Source: Pseudomonas brassicacearum
GTDB lineage: Bacteria > Pseudomonadota > Gammaproteobacteria > Pseudomonadales > Pseudomonadaceae
NCBI RefSeq assembly: GCF_009601685.2
Contig: NZ_CP045701.2
Location: forward strand, 5,332,001 to 5,396,000
Direction: 5' to 3'
Length of the DNA stretch: 64,000 nt
The notes under the pieces were generated by a model, which did not search any database, was not told the origin of the DNA, and was given only the letters and a program-made list of their open reading frames with translations. Made by a program: the position numbers and the translations under genes. Below are positions 12,474 to 20,830 of the stretch, one piece after another; position 1 is the first letter of the stretch; every line of letters begins with the position of its first letter.

Positions 12474-12943
12474 GACGCATCCGCCTGGAAGTGGCCGCTC
12501 TTGCCGCCGAGTTTTTCCAACACCCGCACGCCTTCGATGGTCATGCCACGGTCGACGGCCTTGCACATGTCGTAGATGGTCAGCGCGGCGACGCTGGCGG
12601 CGGTGAGGGCCTCCATTTCCACGCCAGTCTGCCCCGACAGTTTGCAGCGGGCGACGATGCGCACCCGGTCCTCGCCTTCGGCATTGAGTTCGACCTTGAC
12701 GCCGGTGAGCAACAGCGGGTGGCAGAGCGGAATCAGGTCACTGGTTTTCTTGGCAGCCTGGATGCCGGCAATGCGTGCAACGGCGAACACATCGCCCTTG
12801 GGGTGACCGCCGCTGACGATCATCTGCAGTGTGTCGGGCAACATGCGCACAAAGGCCTCGGCCGTGGCTTCACGGAACGTCACGGCCTTGTCGGTCACGT
12901 CGACCATGTTGGCGCGACCTTGGGAATCGAGATGAGTCAGCAC
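12470..12943 (-). CDS. moaC: Cyclic pyranopterin monophosphate synthase MoaC
   Basis: A 157-residue protein carrying the MoaC motifs [52 protein letters not shown] and the ending [10 protein letters not shown]. It finishes the rearrangement of the MoaA product in molybdenum cofactor synthesis. The first gene of the moaCDE unit; moaA and moaB are not in the window. The reading frame begins [11 protein letters not shown], as in other pseudomonads. Confidence 0.95.
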   Translation of the reverse strand: MLTHLDSQGRANMVDVTDKAVTFREATAEAFVRMLPDTLQMIVSGGHPKGDVFAVARIAGIQAAKKTSDLIPLCHPLLLTGVKVELNAEGEDRVRIVARCKLSGQTGVEMEALTAASVAALTIYDMCKAVDRGMTIEGVRVLEKLGGKSGHFQADAS

Positions 12944-13055
12944 AGGGTTACTCCTGATCGGGAGCGTCGATTGTAAACCTGTGGGTCAAATTCCGGCAGG
13001 GTTGATTGTCGCACCCTGTGATGACCTGCAATTGCGCAAACACTGCAAATCCCCC

Positions 13056-13147
13056 TTGTGGGAGCGGGCTTGCTCGCGAAGGGGGCGTGTCAGGCAGCCT
13101 ATATGTCAATTGATACACCGCCATCGCGAGCAAGCCCGCTCCCACAG
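13056..13147. repeat. REP pair between moaC and the phoH-like gene
   Basis: Inverted copies at 13056-13080 and 13122-13147 carry the GCGGGC variant of the core and flank a 41-bp spacer. Confidence 0.85.
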
Positions 13148-13165
13148 GGGGTTAAGCGTCACGCA

Positions 13166-13197
13166 GAAAAAACCGGGCGACCGTAGGGTCGCCCGGT
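13166..13197 (-). terminator. Intrinsic terminator of the PIN-PhoH gene
   Basis: Read leftwards, ACCGGGCGACC and GGTCGCCCGGT (11-bp arms, 13172-13197) are followed by a run of T (the A run at 13166-13171 on the plus strand), 10 bases past the gene's stop. Confidence 0.85.
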
Positions 13198-13207
13198 CCG
13201 GTTGGGG

Positions 13208-14602
13208 TTACAGGTGAGATTCGGCGTATTCGGCCAGGATCGAGCGAGGTACGCCCTGCAGGGTGATGTGGACCCCATTGGGGAAGTCCTTGAAGCGTTC
13301 GGTCAGGTAGGTCAGCCCGGAGCTGGTCGCGGACAGGTAAGGGGTGTCGATCTGCGCCAGGTTACCCAGGCACACCACTTTGGAACCGGCACCGGCACGG
13401 GTGATGATGGTTTTCATCTGGTGCGGGGTCAGGTTCTGGCATTCGTCGATCAGGATCAGGCTCTGCTGGAAGCTGCGCCCCCGAATGTAGTTGAGGGATT
13501 TGAACTGCAACGGCACTTTGCTGAGGATGTAGTCGACGCTGCCATGGGTGCTTTCGTCATCCATGTGCAAGGCTTCGAGGTTGTCGGTGATCGCCCCCAG
13601 CCACGGCTCCATTTTCTCCGCCTCGGTGCCAGGCAGGAAACCGATTTCCTGGTCCAGGCCCTGCACGCTGCGGGTGGCGATGATGCGCCGGTAGCGTTTG
13701 CTGACCATGGTCTGCTCGATGGCAGCGGCCAGGGCCAGGATGGTCTTGCCGGAACCGGCGGCGCCGGACAGGTTGACCAGGTGGATATCCGGGTCGAGCA
13801 AGGCGAACAGGGCCAGGCTCTGGTAGATGTCACGGGGCTTGAGGCCCCAGGCTTCCTGATGCAGCAAAGGTTCCTGGTGCAGGTCAAGGATCAACAGCTT
13901 GTCGACCTGGATTTCCTTGATCCAGCCGACGAAGCCTTGTTCGTCGATGATGAACTCGTTGATGTGCACCGCCGGCAGGTTGTCGATCAACTGCACCTGG
14001 TGCCAGGTGCGGCCGTGGTCCTGGCGGGTCTCGACCTTGCTCACACGGTCCCAGAAGGAGCCGGTCATGGTGTGATAGCCGTTGGGCAACAGCGAGACGT
14101 CGTCGACCAACTGGTCGGTGCTGTAGTCCTCCGCCGCGATCCCGCAGGCGCGGGCCTTGAGACGCATGTTGATGTCTTTGGTCACCAGCACCACGGCCTG
14201 GTCCTTGGTGCGCGCGTGCAGGTCGATCAACTGGTTGATGATGATGTTGTCGTTCAGGTGTTCAGGTAGCACCAGGTTGGGTTCGGTGCGCTTGCTCATC
14301 AGGATCGAAAGCAGGCCCTTGGGACCACTTTTGCCGCGCTGGATCGGCACGCCAAGCTCAACGTCCTCCGGAGAGGCATCGCCCAGGGTCTTGTCGATCA
14401 GGCGGATCGCCTGCCGGCATTCGGCCGCAACGCTGTGGTGTCCGCCCTTGAGTTTGTCCAGCTCCTCAAGCACGGTCATCGGGATGGCAACGTGGTGTTC
14501 TTCGAAGTTCAGCAGGGCATTTGGATCGTGGATCAATACGTTGGTATCGAGTACATAGAGGATTGGCTGGTTGGAGGAAAGGCTACGTCCGTGGTCATCC
14601 AT
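13208..14602 (-). CDS. PhoH-family ATPase with N-terminal PIN nuclease domain
   Basis: A 464-residue fusion of a PIN domain (about residues 15-155: LYVLDTNVLIHDPNA, then LEELDKLKGG and VTKDINMRLKA with the conserved acidic residues) and a PhoH ATPase (about residues 255-464: Walker A GAAGSGKT, Walker B LILIDECQN). Proteins of this type (PhoH2) have been shown in actinobacteria to unwind and cut RNA. The cellular role in Pseudomonas is not established. It is transcribed alone, with a strong terminator. The 336 bp in front of it contain several hairpins (see 14640-14760). Confidence 0.88.
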   Translation of the reverse strand: MDDHGRSLSSNQPILYVLDTNVLIHDPNALLNFEEHHVAIPMTVLEELDKLKGGHHSVAAECRQAIRLIDKTLGDASPEDVELGVPIQRGKSGPKGLLSILMSKRTEPNLVLPEHLNDNIIINQLIDLHARTKDQAVVLVTKDINMRLKARACGIAAEDYSTDQLVDDVSLLPNGYHTMTGSFWDRVSKVETRQDHGRTWHQVQLIDNLPAVHINEFIIDEQGFVGWIKEIQVDKLLILDLHQEPLLHQEAWGLKPRDIYQSLALFALLDPDIHLVNLSGAAGSGKTILALAAAIEQTMVSKRYRRIIATRSVQGLDQEIGFLPGTEAEKMEPWLGAITDNLEALHMDDESTHGSVDYILSKVPLQFKSLNYIRGRSFQQSLILIDECQNLTPHQMKTIITRAGAGSKVVCLGNLAQIDTPYLSATSSGLTYLTERFKDFPNGVHITLQGVPRSILAEYAESHL

Positions 14603-14639
14603 ACTCGGTCACCTATGTGGGGGCCATTCGACGCAATAC

Positions 14640-14760
14640 CGTGACAGTGCTGCGCCTCGAGGTAGCCACCGAATTCACCCGCGAGGATTCAGGTGAACTG
14701 CACACAATCTGGGTCTTGGAAGACGCCACCTGTGTTGCAGGTTTCGGCGGTCTGACTTCT
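14640..14760. other. Hairpin-rich non-coding segment before the PIN-PhoH gene
   Basis: Between 14603 and 14938 I find no gene. This part holds three short inverted repeats in a row: TTCACC/GGTGAA (14674-14697), GTCTT-GG-AAGAC (14713-14724) and ACCTG-TGTTG-CAGGT (14728-14742). On the minus strand it would be the leader of the PIN-PhoH mRNA. It could be a structured leader or a small RNA; it matches no RNA family I recognise. The rest of the gap (14761-14938) is AT-richer and probably holds the promoter. Confidence 0.35.
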
Positions 14761-14938
14761 TGATACTCCAAAAACCATGACAGGAAAAAGCACTTTGACG
14801 CTTTTTTGAAGTTTATTTTTCAGAGTGACGAATAACCCTTGGCGTACCGCCATTGCGCCGTTAAAGTCGGAAGTCCGGTTGTCATGAATGTGTGCCAACT
14901 TTTCCTCTTTCCCCAATGTTTCCGGGCCTTTTCAGGTT

Positions 14939-16078
14939 TCAGCGAAACGCTTCCTGGCAGTCCGCCCAACCGATCCCGCTTTGCGCCGTCTGCGCCATGA
15001 GCCAGGGCATTGCCGTTTTCACCCCATCGTGCTTGGCATTGAAATTGATCACCCCGTGGCGCCACAACAGCATCAGGGTCAGCACACGCTGGGCGCTTTG
15101 CTCAGGCTTGAGCCGATTGTTGCTGTCCTGGGGGTCGATGTCCCACAGCGCCACTTGCAAGCCCTGCTGCCGGAAAAACCCTTCGGCATCGCCACGACGT
15201 TGACCTTGGGGTGGGCGGAACAGCGGTACGTAATTCTCGGGCAGCTTGCCCTTGACCAACTCGACACTGCGTCGGATCGAGTCCTGCCAGTCCTGCCAAT
15301 GGCTGTGGGAGCGAAACTCCCAGCCCTGCACGCCCACGCATTGTCTCGAATACAACGCCTGGAGACTGTTGACCGAACCCTCTTGCAGCCGTGCCTGGAT
15401 GTCCTTTCCCAGTACGAAGAAGGTGCCATTGATGTTCGCCTTGCGCAGGTATTCGGCCAACCACGGGGTGTTGTCCGGCACAACGTTGGCGGCGCTGTCG
15501 AAGGTCAGCAGGAACAGGCGATCGTTCATGTCTTCGCCGTTGCGCTCGTAATCGCCAAAACGTTCGATTTCGCTGCTGGTTTGCGGAAAAAGCGCGGCTT
15601 TACGCAGCAGTTCATCGCGGTATTGGGTATGAAATATCTGGCTCGGCGCGGCCCACTTGATGTAGTAGGAGTTGTCATCCAGATGGAACCTGCGCGCCTC
15701 TTCGCGCAGGGTCGCCATGTCGTCGACCAGGTAACAGAAGGAAGCGTCCTGATCGCAGCTGCGCTGGGCAAAGTTGTAGTTGGTCAGCAACCGCTGCCAC
15801 AGCCGGGCGCGAAGCGCGTCGATCGCAACCATATTGACAGTGCGCAGCCCCAGGTACTGCTTGAGCGCAATTTCGTCCATGGCATCGACGTCCAGCAGGA
15901 CCCGGGCGAACATCAGGATCTCGGCCCGCGAGGCCACGTCGAACAGCGTCGGGCTGGTGAGTTGTTCCGGCCAGGTGCTGCGGTCCAGGGTCGCGACGTC
16001 GTTGGGCGCGGCAATGGCACCCAGGCTCAACAGCCAGGCCGATAACAGAAGAACGATACGCAAAAGGGATGTCTCCAT
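14939..16078 (-). CDS. Divergent polysaccharide deacetylase-like secreted protein
   Basis: A 379-residue protein with a signal peptide (LLRIVLLLSAWLLSLGAIA) and a C-terminal NodB-like domain from about residue 185. Recognisable pieces are LFLLTFDSAAN (motif 1), NGTFFVLGKDI, EFRSHSHWQDW (motif 2 region), PLFRPPQGQRRGDAEGFFRQQG and ALWDIDPQDS. Motif 1 normally reads TFDDG; here the second aspartate (a metal ligand) is Ser195. The histidine motif is also irregular. The N-terminal 180 residues match nothing I know. It may deacetylate a cell-surface polysaccharide, or may have lost that activity. It is likely transcribed alone. Confidence 0.7.
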   Translation of the reverse strand: METSLLRIVLLLSAWLLSLGAIAAPNDVATLDRSTWPEQLTSPTLFDVASRAEILMFARVLLDVDAMDEIALKQYLGLRTVNMVAIDALRARLWQRLLTNYNFAQRSCDQDASFCYLVDDMATLREEARRFHLDDNSYYIKWAAPSQIFHTQYRDELLRKAALFPQTSSEIERFGDYERNGEDMNDRLFLLTFDSAANVVPDNTPWLAEYLRKANINGTFFVLGKDIQARLQEGSVNSLQALYSRQCVGVQGWEFRSHSHWQDWQDSIRRSVELVKGKLPENYVPLFRPPQGQRRGDAEGFFRQQGLQVALWDIDPQDSNNRLKPEQSAQRVLTLMLLWRHGVINFNAKHDGVKTAMPWLMAQTAQSGIGWADCQEAFR

Positions 16079-16150
16079 AACGAAACCCGCGCGGCATCAT
16101 AGCCGATCCTGGCCCAATACCCTTGTGATCAGGGAACTTGGGGAGCAGAC

Positions 16151-16177
16151 CTGTGGGAGCAAAGCTTGCTCCCACAG
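16151..16177. repeat. Single REP-like hairpin before yaaA
   Basis: Perfect 12-bp arms CTGTGGGAGCAA and TTGCTCCCACAG enclose a 3-base loop, in the divergent promoter region between the deacetylase-like gene and yaaA. Confidence 0.75.
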
Positions 16178-16306
16178 ACTTTGCTGCCACAACTCCCTCA
16201 CCACAAACGCCCGTTGATACTCTCCCATCCATCACCTATCAACCCAATAGCTGGAGTCCACCCGGACAACCCCCTAGAATCGCCGCACCCTCAAGGAGAC
16301 GATTTC

Positions 16307-17086
16307 ATGCTGATGGTGATTTCCCCCGCCAAGACCCTCGATTACGAAACACCGCCGGCCACCGAGCGTTTCACCCAGCCGCAGTACCTGGATCACTCCC
16401 AGGAACTGATCGAGCAGTTGCGTGAACTCTCCCCGACCCAGATCAGCGAGCTGATGCACGTCTCCGACAAGATCGGCGGCCTCAATGCCGCGCGATTCGG
16501 TAGCTGGACACCGGCGTTCACCCCGGCCAATGCCAAGCAGGCACTGCTGGCCTTCAAGGGTGATGTGTACACAGGCCTCGATGCGCAAAGCTTTGGCGAC
16601 GCCGACTTCGACTACGCCCAGCAACATTTGCGCATGCTCTCTGGCCTCTATGGCCTGCTGCGTCCACTGGACCTGATGCAACCCTATCGCCTGGAAATGG
16701 GCACGAAGCTGGCCAATGCCCGGGGCAAGGACCTTTACGCTTTCTGGGGCACGCGCATCAGCCAATGGCTGAACGAAGCCTTGGCCGACCAGGGCGACGA
16801 TGTACTGCTGAACCTGGCGTCCAATGAATACTTCTCGGCGGTCAAGCGTAGCGCCCTGAAAGCGCGCGTCATCGATACCGAATTCAGGGACCTGAAAAAT
16901 GGCCAGTACAAAATCATCAGCTTCTACGCCAAGAAAGCCCGGGGCCTGATGAGTCGTTTCGTGATTCAGGAACGGATCAACGACCCTGCGGCACTCAGCC
17001 AGTTCGATGTACAGGGCTACCGCTTCAACGCTCAACAATCGAGCCGAGACAAATTGGTTTTCCTGCGCGATCACGCCCCCGAATAA
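16307..17086 (+). CDS. yaaA: Peroxide stress protein YaaA (DUF328)
   Basis: This 259-residue cytoplasmic protein has the family hallmarks [14 protein letters not shown] at the start, [45 protein letters not shown] and [16 protein letters not shown]. In E. coli YaaA lowers intracellular free iron during peroxide stress and binds DNA. The start at 16307 follows an AAGGAGA site by 8 bases; the open frame extends further upstream without support. It is monocistronic. Confidence 0.93.
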   Translation: MLMVISPAKTLDYETPPATERFTQPQYLDHSQELIEQLRELSPTQISELMHVSDKIGGLNAARFGSWTPAFTPANAKQALLAFKGDVYTGLDAQSFGDADFDYAQQHLRMLSGLYGLLRPLDLMQPYRLEMGTKLANARGKDLYAFWGTRISQWLNEALADQGDDVLLNLASNEYFSAVKRSALKARVIDTEFRDLKNGQYKIISFYAKKARGLMSRFVIQERINDPAALSQFDVQGYRFNAQQSSRDKLVFLRDHAPE

Positions 17087-17102
17087 GGCATGACCTTATA
17101 CC

Positions 17103-17119
17103 GCCCCCTGATCGGGGGC
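17103..17119 (+). terminator. GC-rich hairpin after yaaA, possible terminator
   Basis: GCCCCC-TGATC-GGGGGC begins 16 bases after the yaaA stop. Only a weak TTCG tail follows, so termination here is plausible but not certain. Confidence 0.5.
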
Positions 17120-17399
17120 TTCGATCATCTCCCTATTTGTCATCTTAGTTCATCGCCCACTTCGCCAGTTTCATGGCGCCAATAAATCAACCCACCCCTG
17201 CGCTAACTTTTCTTTCACTCGACACTCGTCAGTTTTTTGCGTAGTGGCACCGATTTTTTTCATCGGTAGTGGCACAAAACCATCTAAGCCACCTAACTCC
17301 CCATTAATAAAGGGCGAAACGGCAAGTGCCATCATATTGAGGCCAGTGCCATCTTGGATAATATTTCGAAAAATTTCGAAAATCGCGATGAGCGGATCG

Positions 17400-17426
17400 G
17401 AACTATGTGAAATCGCACGGCTCATA
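17400..17426 (+). promoter_or_regulatory. Candidate AlgU (sigma-22) promoter for algD
   Basis: GAACTA (17400-17405), 16 bases, then TCATA (17422-17426) resembles the AlgU pattern GAACTT-N16/17-TCtgA at both boxes with correct spacing. It would give a leader of about 460 bases, in line with the long algD leaders known. A perfect GAACTT at 17776-17781 has no matching -10 box. Confidence 0.4.
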
Positions 17427-17492
17427 CCATCCGTAACGATTCTCGGCGAGTGTGTACGAGATAACTTACACAGGACGTCGAACGGATTAACC

Positions 17493-17510
17493 AAGTTGTC
17501 ACGACAACTT
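17493..17510. promoter_or_regulatory. 18-bp palindrome in the algD control region
   Basis: AAGTTGTC-AC-GACAACTT is a perfect inverted repeat with a 2-bp centre, about 70 bp downstream of the candidate AlgU promoter. It has the shape of an operator for a dimeric regulator, which I cannot name. Confidence 0.45.
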
Positions 17511-17769
17511 AGCGAAACGGTCTTCTAATCGGATCCACCCTTAAAGGATGGGAGATAACGCACCATTACTATCCCCTACAAGGCCAAGGCTGCGCCCCTA
17601 TAACGTGCTCACCCGAGCACACAACCTTTTGATTTTGTGGGCTTTTTGCCAGGGATCAAAAGTGAAGGACCTTTGCACGAGCGTTCCCGATAACGAGGAC
17701 TGGCTGCATAACAGGGCAGGTCATAACAACTAGGCCACATTGCGCACAACTTGAGTGCATTTATTTAGA

Positions 17770-17831
17770 CACTCGGAACTTAGTATGCCTGCACACGGCA
17801 TTGTGGCGCCTGCATTCCACACTTCCGAGTG
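17770..17831 (+). promoter_or_regulatory. Wide inverted repeat in the algD leader
   Basis: CACTCGGAA (17770-17778) and TTCCGAGTG (17823-17831) are perfect 9-bp arms 44 bases apart, 66 bases before the algD start. They could fold a leader stem-loop in the mRNA. The left arm contains the GAACTT mentioned above. Confidence 0.4.
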
Positions 17832-17896
17832 CACTATGACCGCTGAACACTATTAACTCCGGCCATTTAATGGCGTGAAAAACAGAGGGAAATGCG

Positions 17897-19213
17897 ATGC
17901 GCATTAGCATATTTGGTTTGGGTTACGTCGGTGCAGTATGTGCCGGTTGCCTGTCTGCACGGGGCCATGATGTAGTTGGCGTAGATGTCGCCAAAGACAA
18001 AATCGACATGATCAACGCGGGCAAATCGCCAATCGTTGAACCTGGTCTTGGCGAGCTATTGGCGCAAGGCATTCAAACAGGCCGACTGCGCGGTACGACC
18101 AACTTCGCCGAAGCGATTCGCGATACTGACCTGTCGATGATTTGTGTCGGTACACCGAGCAAAAAGAACGGCGACCTGGAACTGAACTACATCGAAGCCG
18201 TGTGCCGCGAAATCGGTTTTGTCCTGCGTGACAAGACTACCCGCCACACCATCGTGGTTCGTAGCACCGTATTGCCAGGCACTGTGGCAAACGTTGTCAT
18301 CCCGATCCTGGAAGACTGCTCCGGCAAGAAAGCCGGCGTCGATTTCGGTGTCGCGGTCAACCCTGAGTTCCTGCGCGAAAGCACCGCCATCAAAGACTAC
18401 GACCAACCGCCGATGACCGTTATCGGTGAGTTCGACAAAGCCTCTGGTGACGTTCTGCAATCGCTGTACGAAGAGCTCGATGCGCCGATCATCCGCAAGG
18501 ACATCGCGGTCGCCGAGATGATCAAGTACACCTGCAACGTGTGGCACGCCACCAAGGTGACCTTCGCCAACGAGATCGGCAACATCGCCAAGGCCGTCGG
18601 CGTCGATGGCCGTGAAGTGATGGACGTGGTCTGCCAGGACAAGGCCCTGAACCTGTCCCAGTACTACATGCGCCCAGGCTTTGCCTTCGGTGGTTCCTGC
18701 CTGCCCAAGGACGTTCGTGCCCTGACCTATCGCGCCGGTTCCCTGGACGTGGAAGCGCCGCTGCTCAACTCGCTGATGCGCAGCAACGAATCCCAAGTGC
18801 AGAACGCTTTCGACATCGTTTCCAGCCACGACAAGCGCAAAGTCGCCCTGCTGGGCCTGAGCTTCAAGGCCGGCACCGACGACCTGCGTGAAAGCCCGCT
18901 GGTAGAGCTGGCGGAAATGCTGATCGGCAAGGGTTTCGACCTGAAGATCTACGACAGCAACGTCGAATACGCCCGCGTCCACGGTGCGAACAAGGATTAC
19001 ATCGAGTCGAAGATTCCTCACGTCTCGTCCTTGCTCAACTCCGATTTCGACTCGGTGATCGACAGCTCCGACATCATCATCCTGGGCAACCGCGACGAGA
19101 AGTTCCGCGCGTTGACCGAAAACGTACCGGAAGGCAAGCAGGTCATCGACCTGGTCGGCTTCATGTCCAAGGCCACCAACCCGAGTGGCCGGACCGAAGG
19201 CATCTGCTGGTAA
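17897..19213 (+). CDS. algD: GDP-mannose 6-dehydrogenase AlgD
   Basis: A 438-residue NAD-dependent enzyme that oxidises GDP-mannose to GDP-mannuronic acid, the committed step of alginate synthesis. The N-terminal Rossmann loop is IFGLGYVGAVCAGCL and the catalytic cysteine lies in GFAFGGSCLPKDV. Length and sequence match Pseudomonas AlgD. First gene of the operon, with an AGAGGGA ribosome site. A strong palindrome (19222-19247) follows immediately, which may raise its mRNA level over the rest. Confidence 0.97.
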   Translation: MRISIFGLGYVGAVCAGCLSARGHDVVGVDVAKDKIDMINAGKSPIVEPGLGELLAQGIQTGRLRGTTNFAEAIRDTDLSMICVGTPSKKNGDLELNYIEAVCREIGFVLRDKTTRHTIVVRSTVLPGTVANVVIPILEDCSGKKAGVDFGVAVNPEFLRESTAIKDYDQPPMTVIGEFDKASGDVLQSLYEELDAPIIRKDIAVAEMIKYTCNVWHATKVTFANEIGNIAKAVGVDGREVMDVVCQDKALNLSQYYMRPGFAFGGSCLPKDVRALTYRAGSLDVEAPLLNSLMRSNESQVQNAFDIVSSHDKRKVALLGLSFKAGTDDLRESPLVELAEMLIGKGFDLKIYDSNVEYARVHGANKDYIESKIPHVSSLLNSDFDSVIDSSDIIILGNRDEKFRALTENVPEGKQVIDLVGFMSKATNPSGRTEGICW

Positions 19214-19221
19214 GTCTGTTT

Positions 19222-19247
19222 GCCGGCCGGGGCATGCCCCGGCCGGC
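19222..19247 (+). promoter_or_regulatory. Perfect 26-bp palindrome between algD and alg8
   Basis: An 11-bp all-GC stem (arm GCCGGCCGGGG) with a CATG loop begins 8 bases after the algD stop. Only CTTT follows, so full termination is unlikely. It may attenuate transcription or protect the algD 3' end. A second, weaker hairpin CGGGCC/GGCCCG lies at 19269-19288. Confidence 0.6.
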
Positions 19248-19304
19248 CTTTCGCCTGCCTTAACCCATCGGGCCGCCCACAAGGCCCGCCCGAGATAGAG
19301 ACGG

Positions 19305-20795
19305 ATGCAGATTATGCACAGGCTAAAGCACGGCCTGCTTCAGGCCGCCGGTTGGCTGTTTTACTTGAGTTTATTGATGGGCATCGCCATGGCGCTGCCC
19401 ACGTCCACGTTCGACTCCGAATCCAAGGATTTCATCTTCCTGATCGGCGCCGTGGGCATCTGGCGTTACTCCATGGGAGCAACGCATTTCGTGCGCGGCA
19501 TGATCTTCCTGTACATCGTCTACCCGCACCTGCGCCGCAAGGTACGCAAGCTGGGCAAGGCGGCGGATCCGTCCCATGTGTACCTGATGGTCACCAGTTT
19601 CCGGATCGACGCGCTGACCACCGCCCAGGTCTACAGCTCGGTGATCCGCGAAGCCATCGACTGCGGGCTGCCCACCACCGTGGTTTGCTCCATCGTGGAA
19701 ATGTCCGACGAACTGCTGGTCAAGAGCCTCTGGGCCCGCATGAATCCGCCAGCGCGGGTCAAGCTGGACTTCGTGCGCATCCCTGGCACCGGCAAGCGTG
19801 ACGGCCTGGCCTATGGTTTCCGCGCCATCTCCCGCCACCTGCCGGACGACCGCGCCGTGGTCGCCGTGATCGACGGCGACACCGTGCTCGCCGAAGGCGT
19901 CGTGCGCAAGACCGTGCCGTGGTTCCAGCTGTTCGGCAACGTCGGCGGCCTGACCACCAACGAGTTCTGCGAAGTGCGCGGCGGCTACATCATGAGCGAA
20001 TGGCACAAGCTGCGTTTCGCCCAGCGTCACATCAACATGTGCTCCATGGCCTTGTCCAAGCGCGTGCTGACCATGACCGGCCGCATGTCAGTGTTCCGCG
20101 CCACCGTGGTCACCAACCCGGACTTCATTGCCGACGTGGAAAGCGACTCGCTGCAACACTGGCGCCTGGGTCGCTTCAAGTTCCTGACCGGCGATGACAA
20201 GTCGAGCTGGTTCAGCCTGATGCGCCTGGGCTACGACACGTTCTACGTGCCCGATGCGGCGATCAACACCGTTGAACACCCGCCGGAGAAGAGCTTCATC
20301 AAGGCCAGCCGCAAGCTGATGTTCCGCTGGTACGGCAACAACCTGCGGCAGAACTCCCGGGCACTTGGCCTGGGCTTGAAGCGTCTGGGCCTGTTCACCT
20401 CGGTGGTGCTGTTCGACCAGCGCGTGTCGATGTGGACCTCGCTGCTGGGCCTGACCGTGGCACTGATCGCCAGTTTCAAGTACGGCACCGCGTTCATCCT
20501 GGTGTACCTGCTGTGGATCGGCATCACGCGGTTGCTGTTGACCCTGTTGTTGTCGTGCTCCGGACACCGGATCGGCCCTGCCTACCCGGCGATTCTCTAT
20601 TACAACCAGATCGTCGGTGCCCTGGTGAAGATCTACGTGTTCTTCCGCCTCGATCAACAGTCCTGGACCCGCCAGCCCACCCACCTGACCCGTGATCTCG
20701 CCAGCTTTCAACGTTGGTTCAACACTTGGTCGTCTCGGACCATGACCTTCTCCGCCGGCAGCATTTTTGTCGCCGTGCTGCTGACGATGGTCTGA
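19305..20795 (+). CDS. alg8: Alginate polymerase, glycosyltransferase Alg8
   Basis: A 496-residue inner-membrane family-2 glycosyltransferase that joins mannuronic acid units. Hydrophobic helices lie at the N-terminus and in the C-terminal third. The cytosolic catalytic part has [13 protein letters not shown] (donor-binding acidic motif), the acceptor region [21 protein letters not shown], and [11 protein letters not shown] in place of the usual QxxRW. It works with Alg44, which supplies c-di-GMP activation. An alternative start at 19314 (MHRLKHGL) would be three residues shorter and is equally plausible. Confidence 0.95.
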   Translation: MQIMHRLKHGLLQAAGWLFYLSLLMGIAMALPTSTFDSESKDFIFLIGAVGIWRYSMGATHFVRGMIFLYIVYPHLRRKVRKLGKAADPSHVYLMVTSFRIDALTTAQVYSSVIREAIDCGLPTTVVCSIVEMSDELLVKSLWARMNPPARVKLDFVRIPGTGKRDGLAYGFRAISRHLPDDRAVVAVIDGDTVLAEGVVRKTVPWFQLFGNVGGLTTNEFCEVRGGYIMSEWHKLRFAQRHINMCSMALSKRVLTMTGRMSVFRATVVTNPDFIADVESDSLQHWRLGRFKFLTGDDKSSWFSLMRLGYDTFYVPDAAINTVEHPPEKSFIKASRKLMFRWYGNNLRQNSRALGLGLKRLGLFTSVVLFDQRVSMWTSLLGLTVALIASFKYGTAFILVYLLWIGITRLLLTLLLSCSGHRIGPAYPAILYYNQIVGALVKIYVFFRLDQQSWTRQPTHLTRDLASFQRWFNTWSSRTMTFSAGSIFVAVLLTMV

Positions 20796-20830
20796 CCGGA
20801 CTTGAATGAATTAACTAGGAAATCGCCCCT

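Larger units (their letters stand above)
17120..17896 (+). promoter_or_regulatory. Long non-coding control region of the alginate operon
   Basis: About 780 bp lie before algD without a credible gene and are visibly AT-richer than the flanking genes. A long control region with a leader of several hundred bases is characteristic of algD in Pseudomonas, where AlgU (sigma-22), AlgR, AmrZ and others act. Structures I can see: a direct repeat GTAGTGGCAC (17241-17250 and 17266-17275), TGTGTA/TACACA (17451-17472), a perfect palindrome at 17493-17510, a hairpin GTGCTC-ACCC-GAGCAC (17605-17620) and a wide inverted repeat at 17770/17831. An AlgR-like CCGTTCG lies on the minus strand near 17478-17485. 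Confidence 0.65.

Noticed and set aside
17241..17275. Possible sigma-54 promoters at the repeated GTGGCAC before algD
   Set aside because: The -24-like TGGCAC occurs twice, but neither copy has a GC at the -12 position with proper spacing.
17171..17528. Two overlapping small frames (107 codons minus, 94 codons plus) in the algD control region
   Set aside because: Neither has a good ribosome site or a recognisable domain, they overlap each other on opposite strands, and the area is expected to be regulatory.
17776..17802. AlgU promoter at the perfect GAACTT close to algD
   Set aside because: No TCTGA-like -10 box lies 16-17 bases downstream, and the leader would be far shorter than is known for algD.
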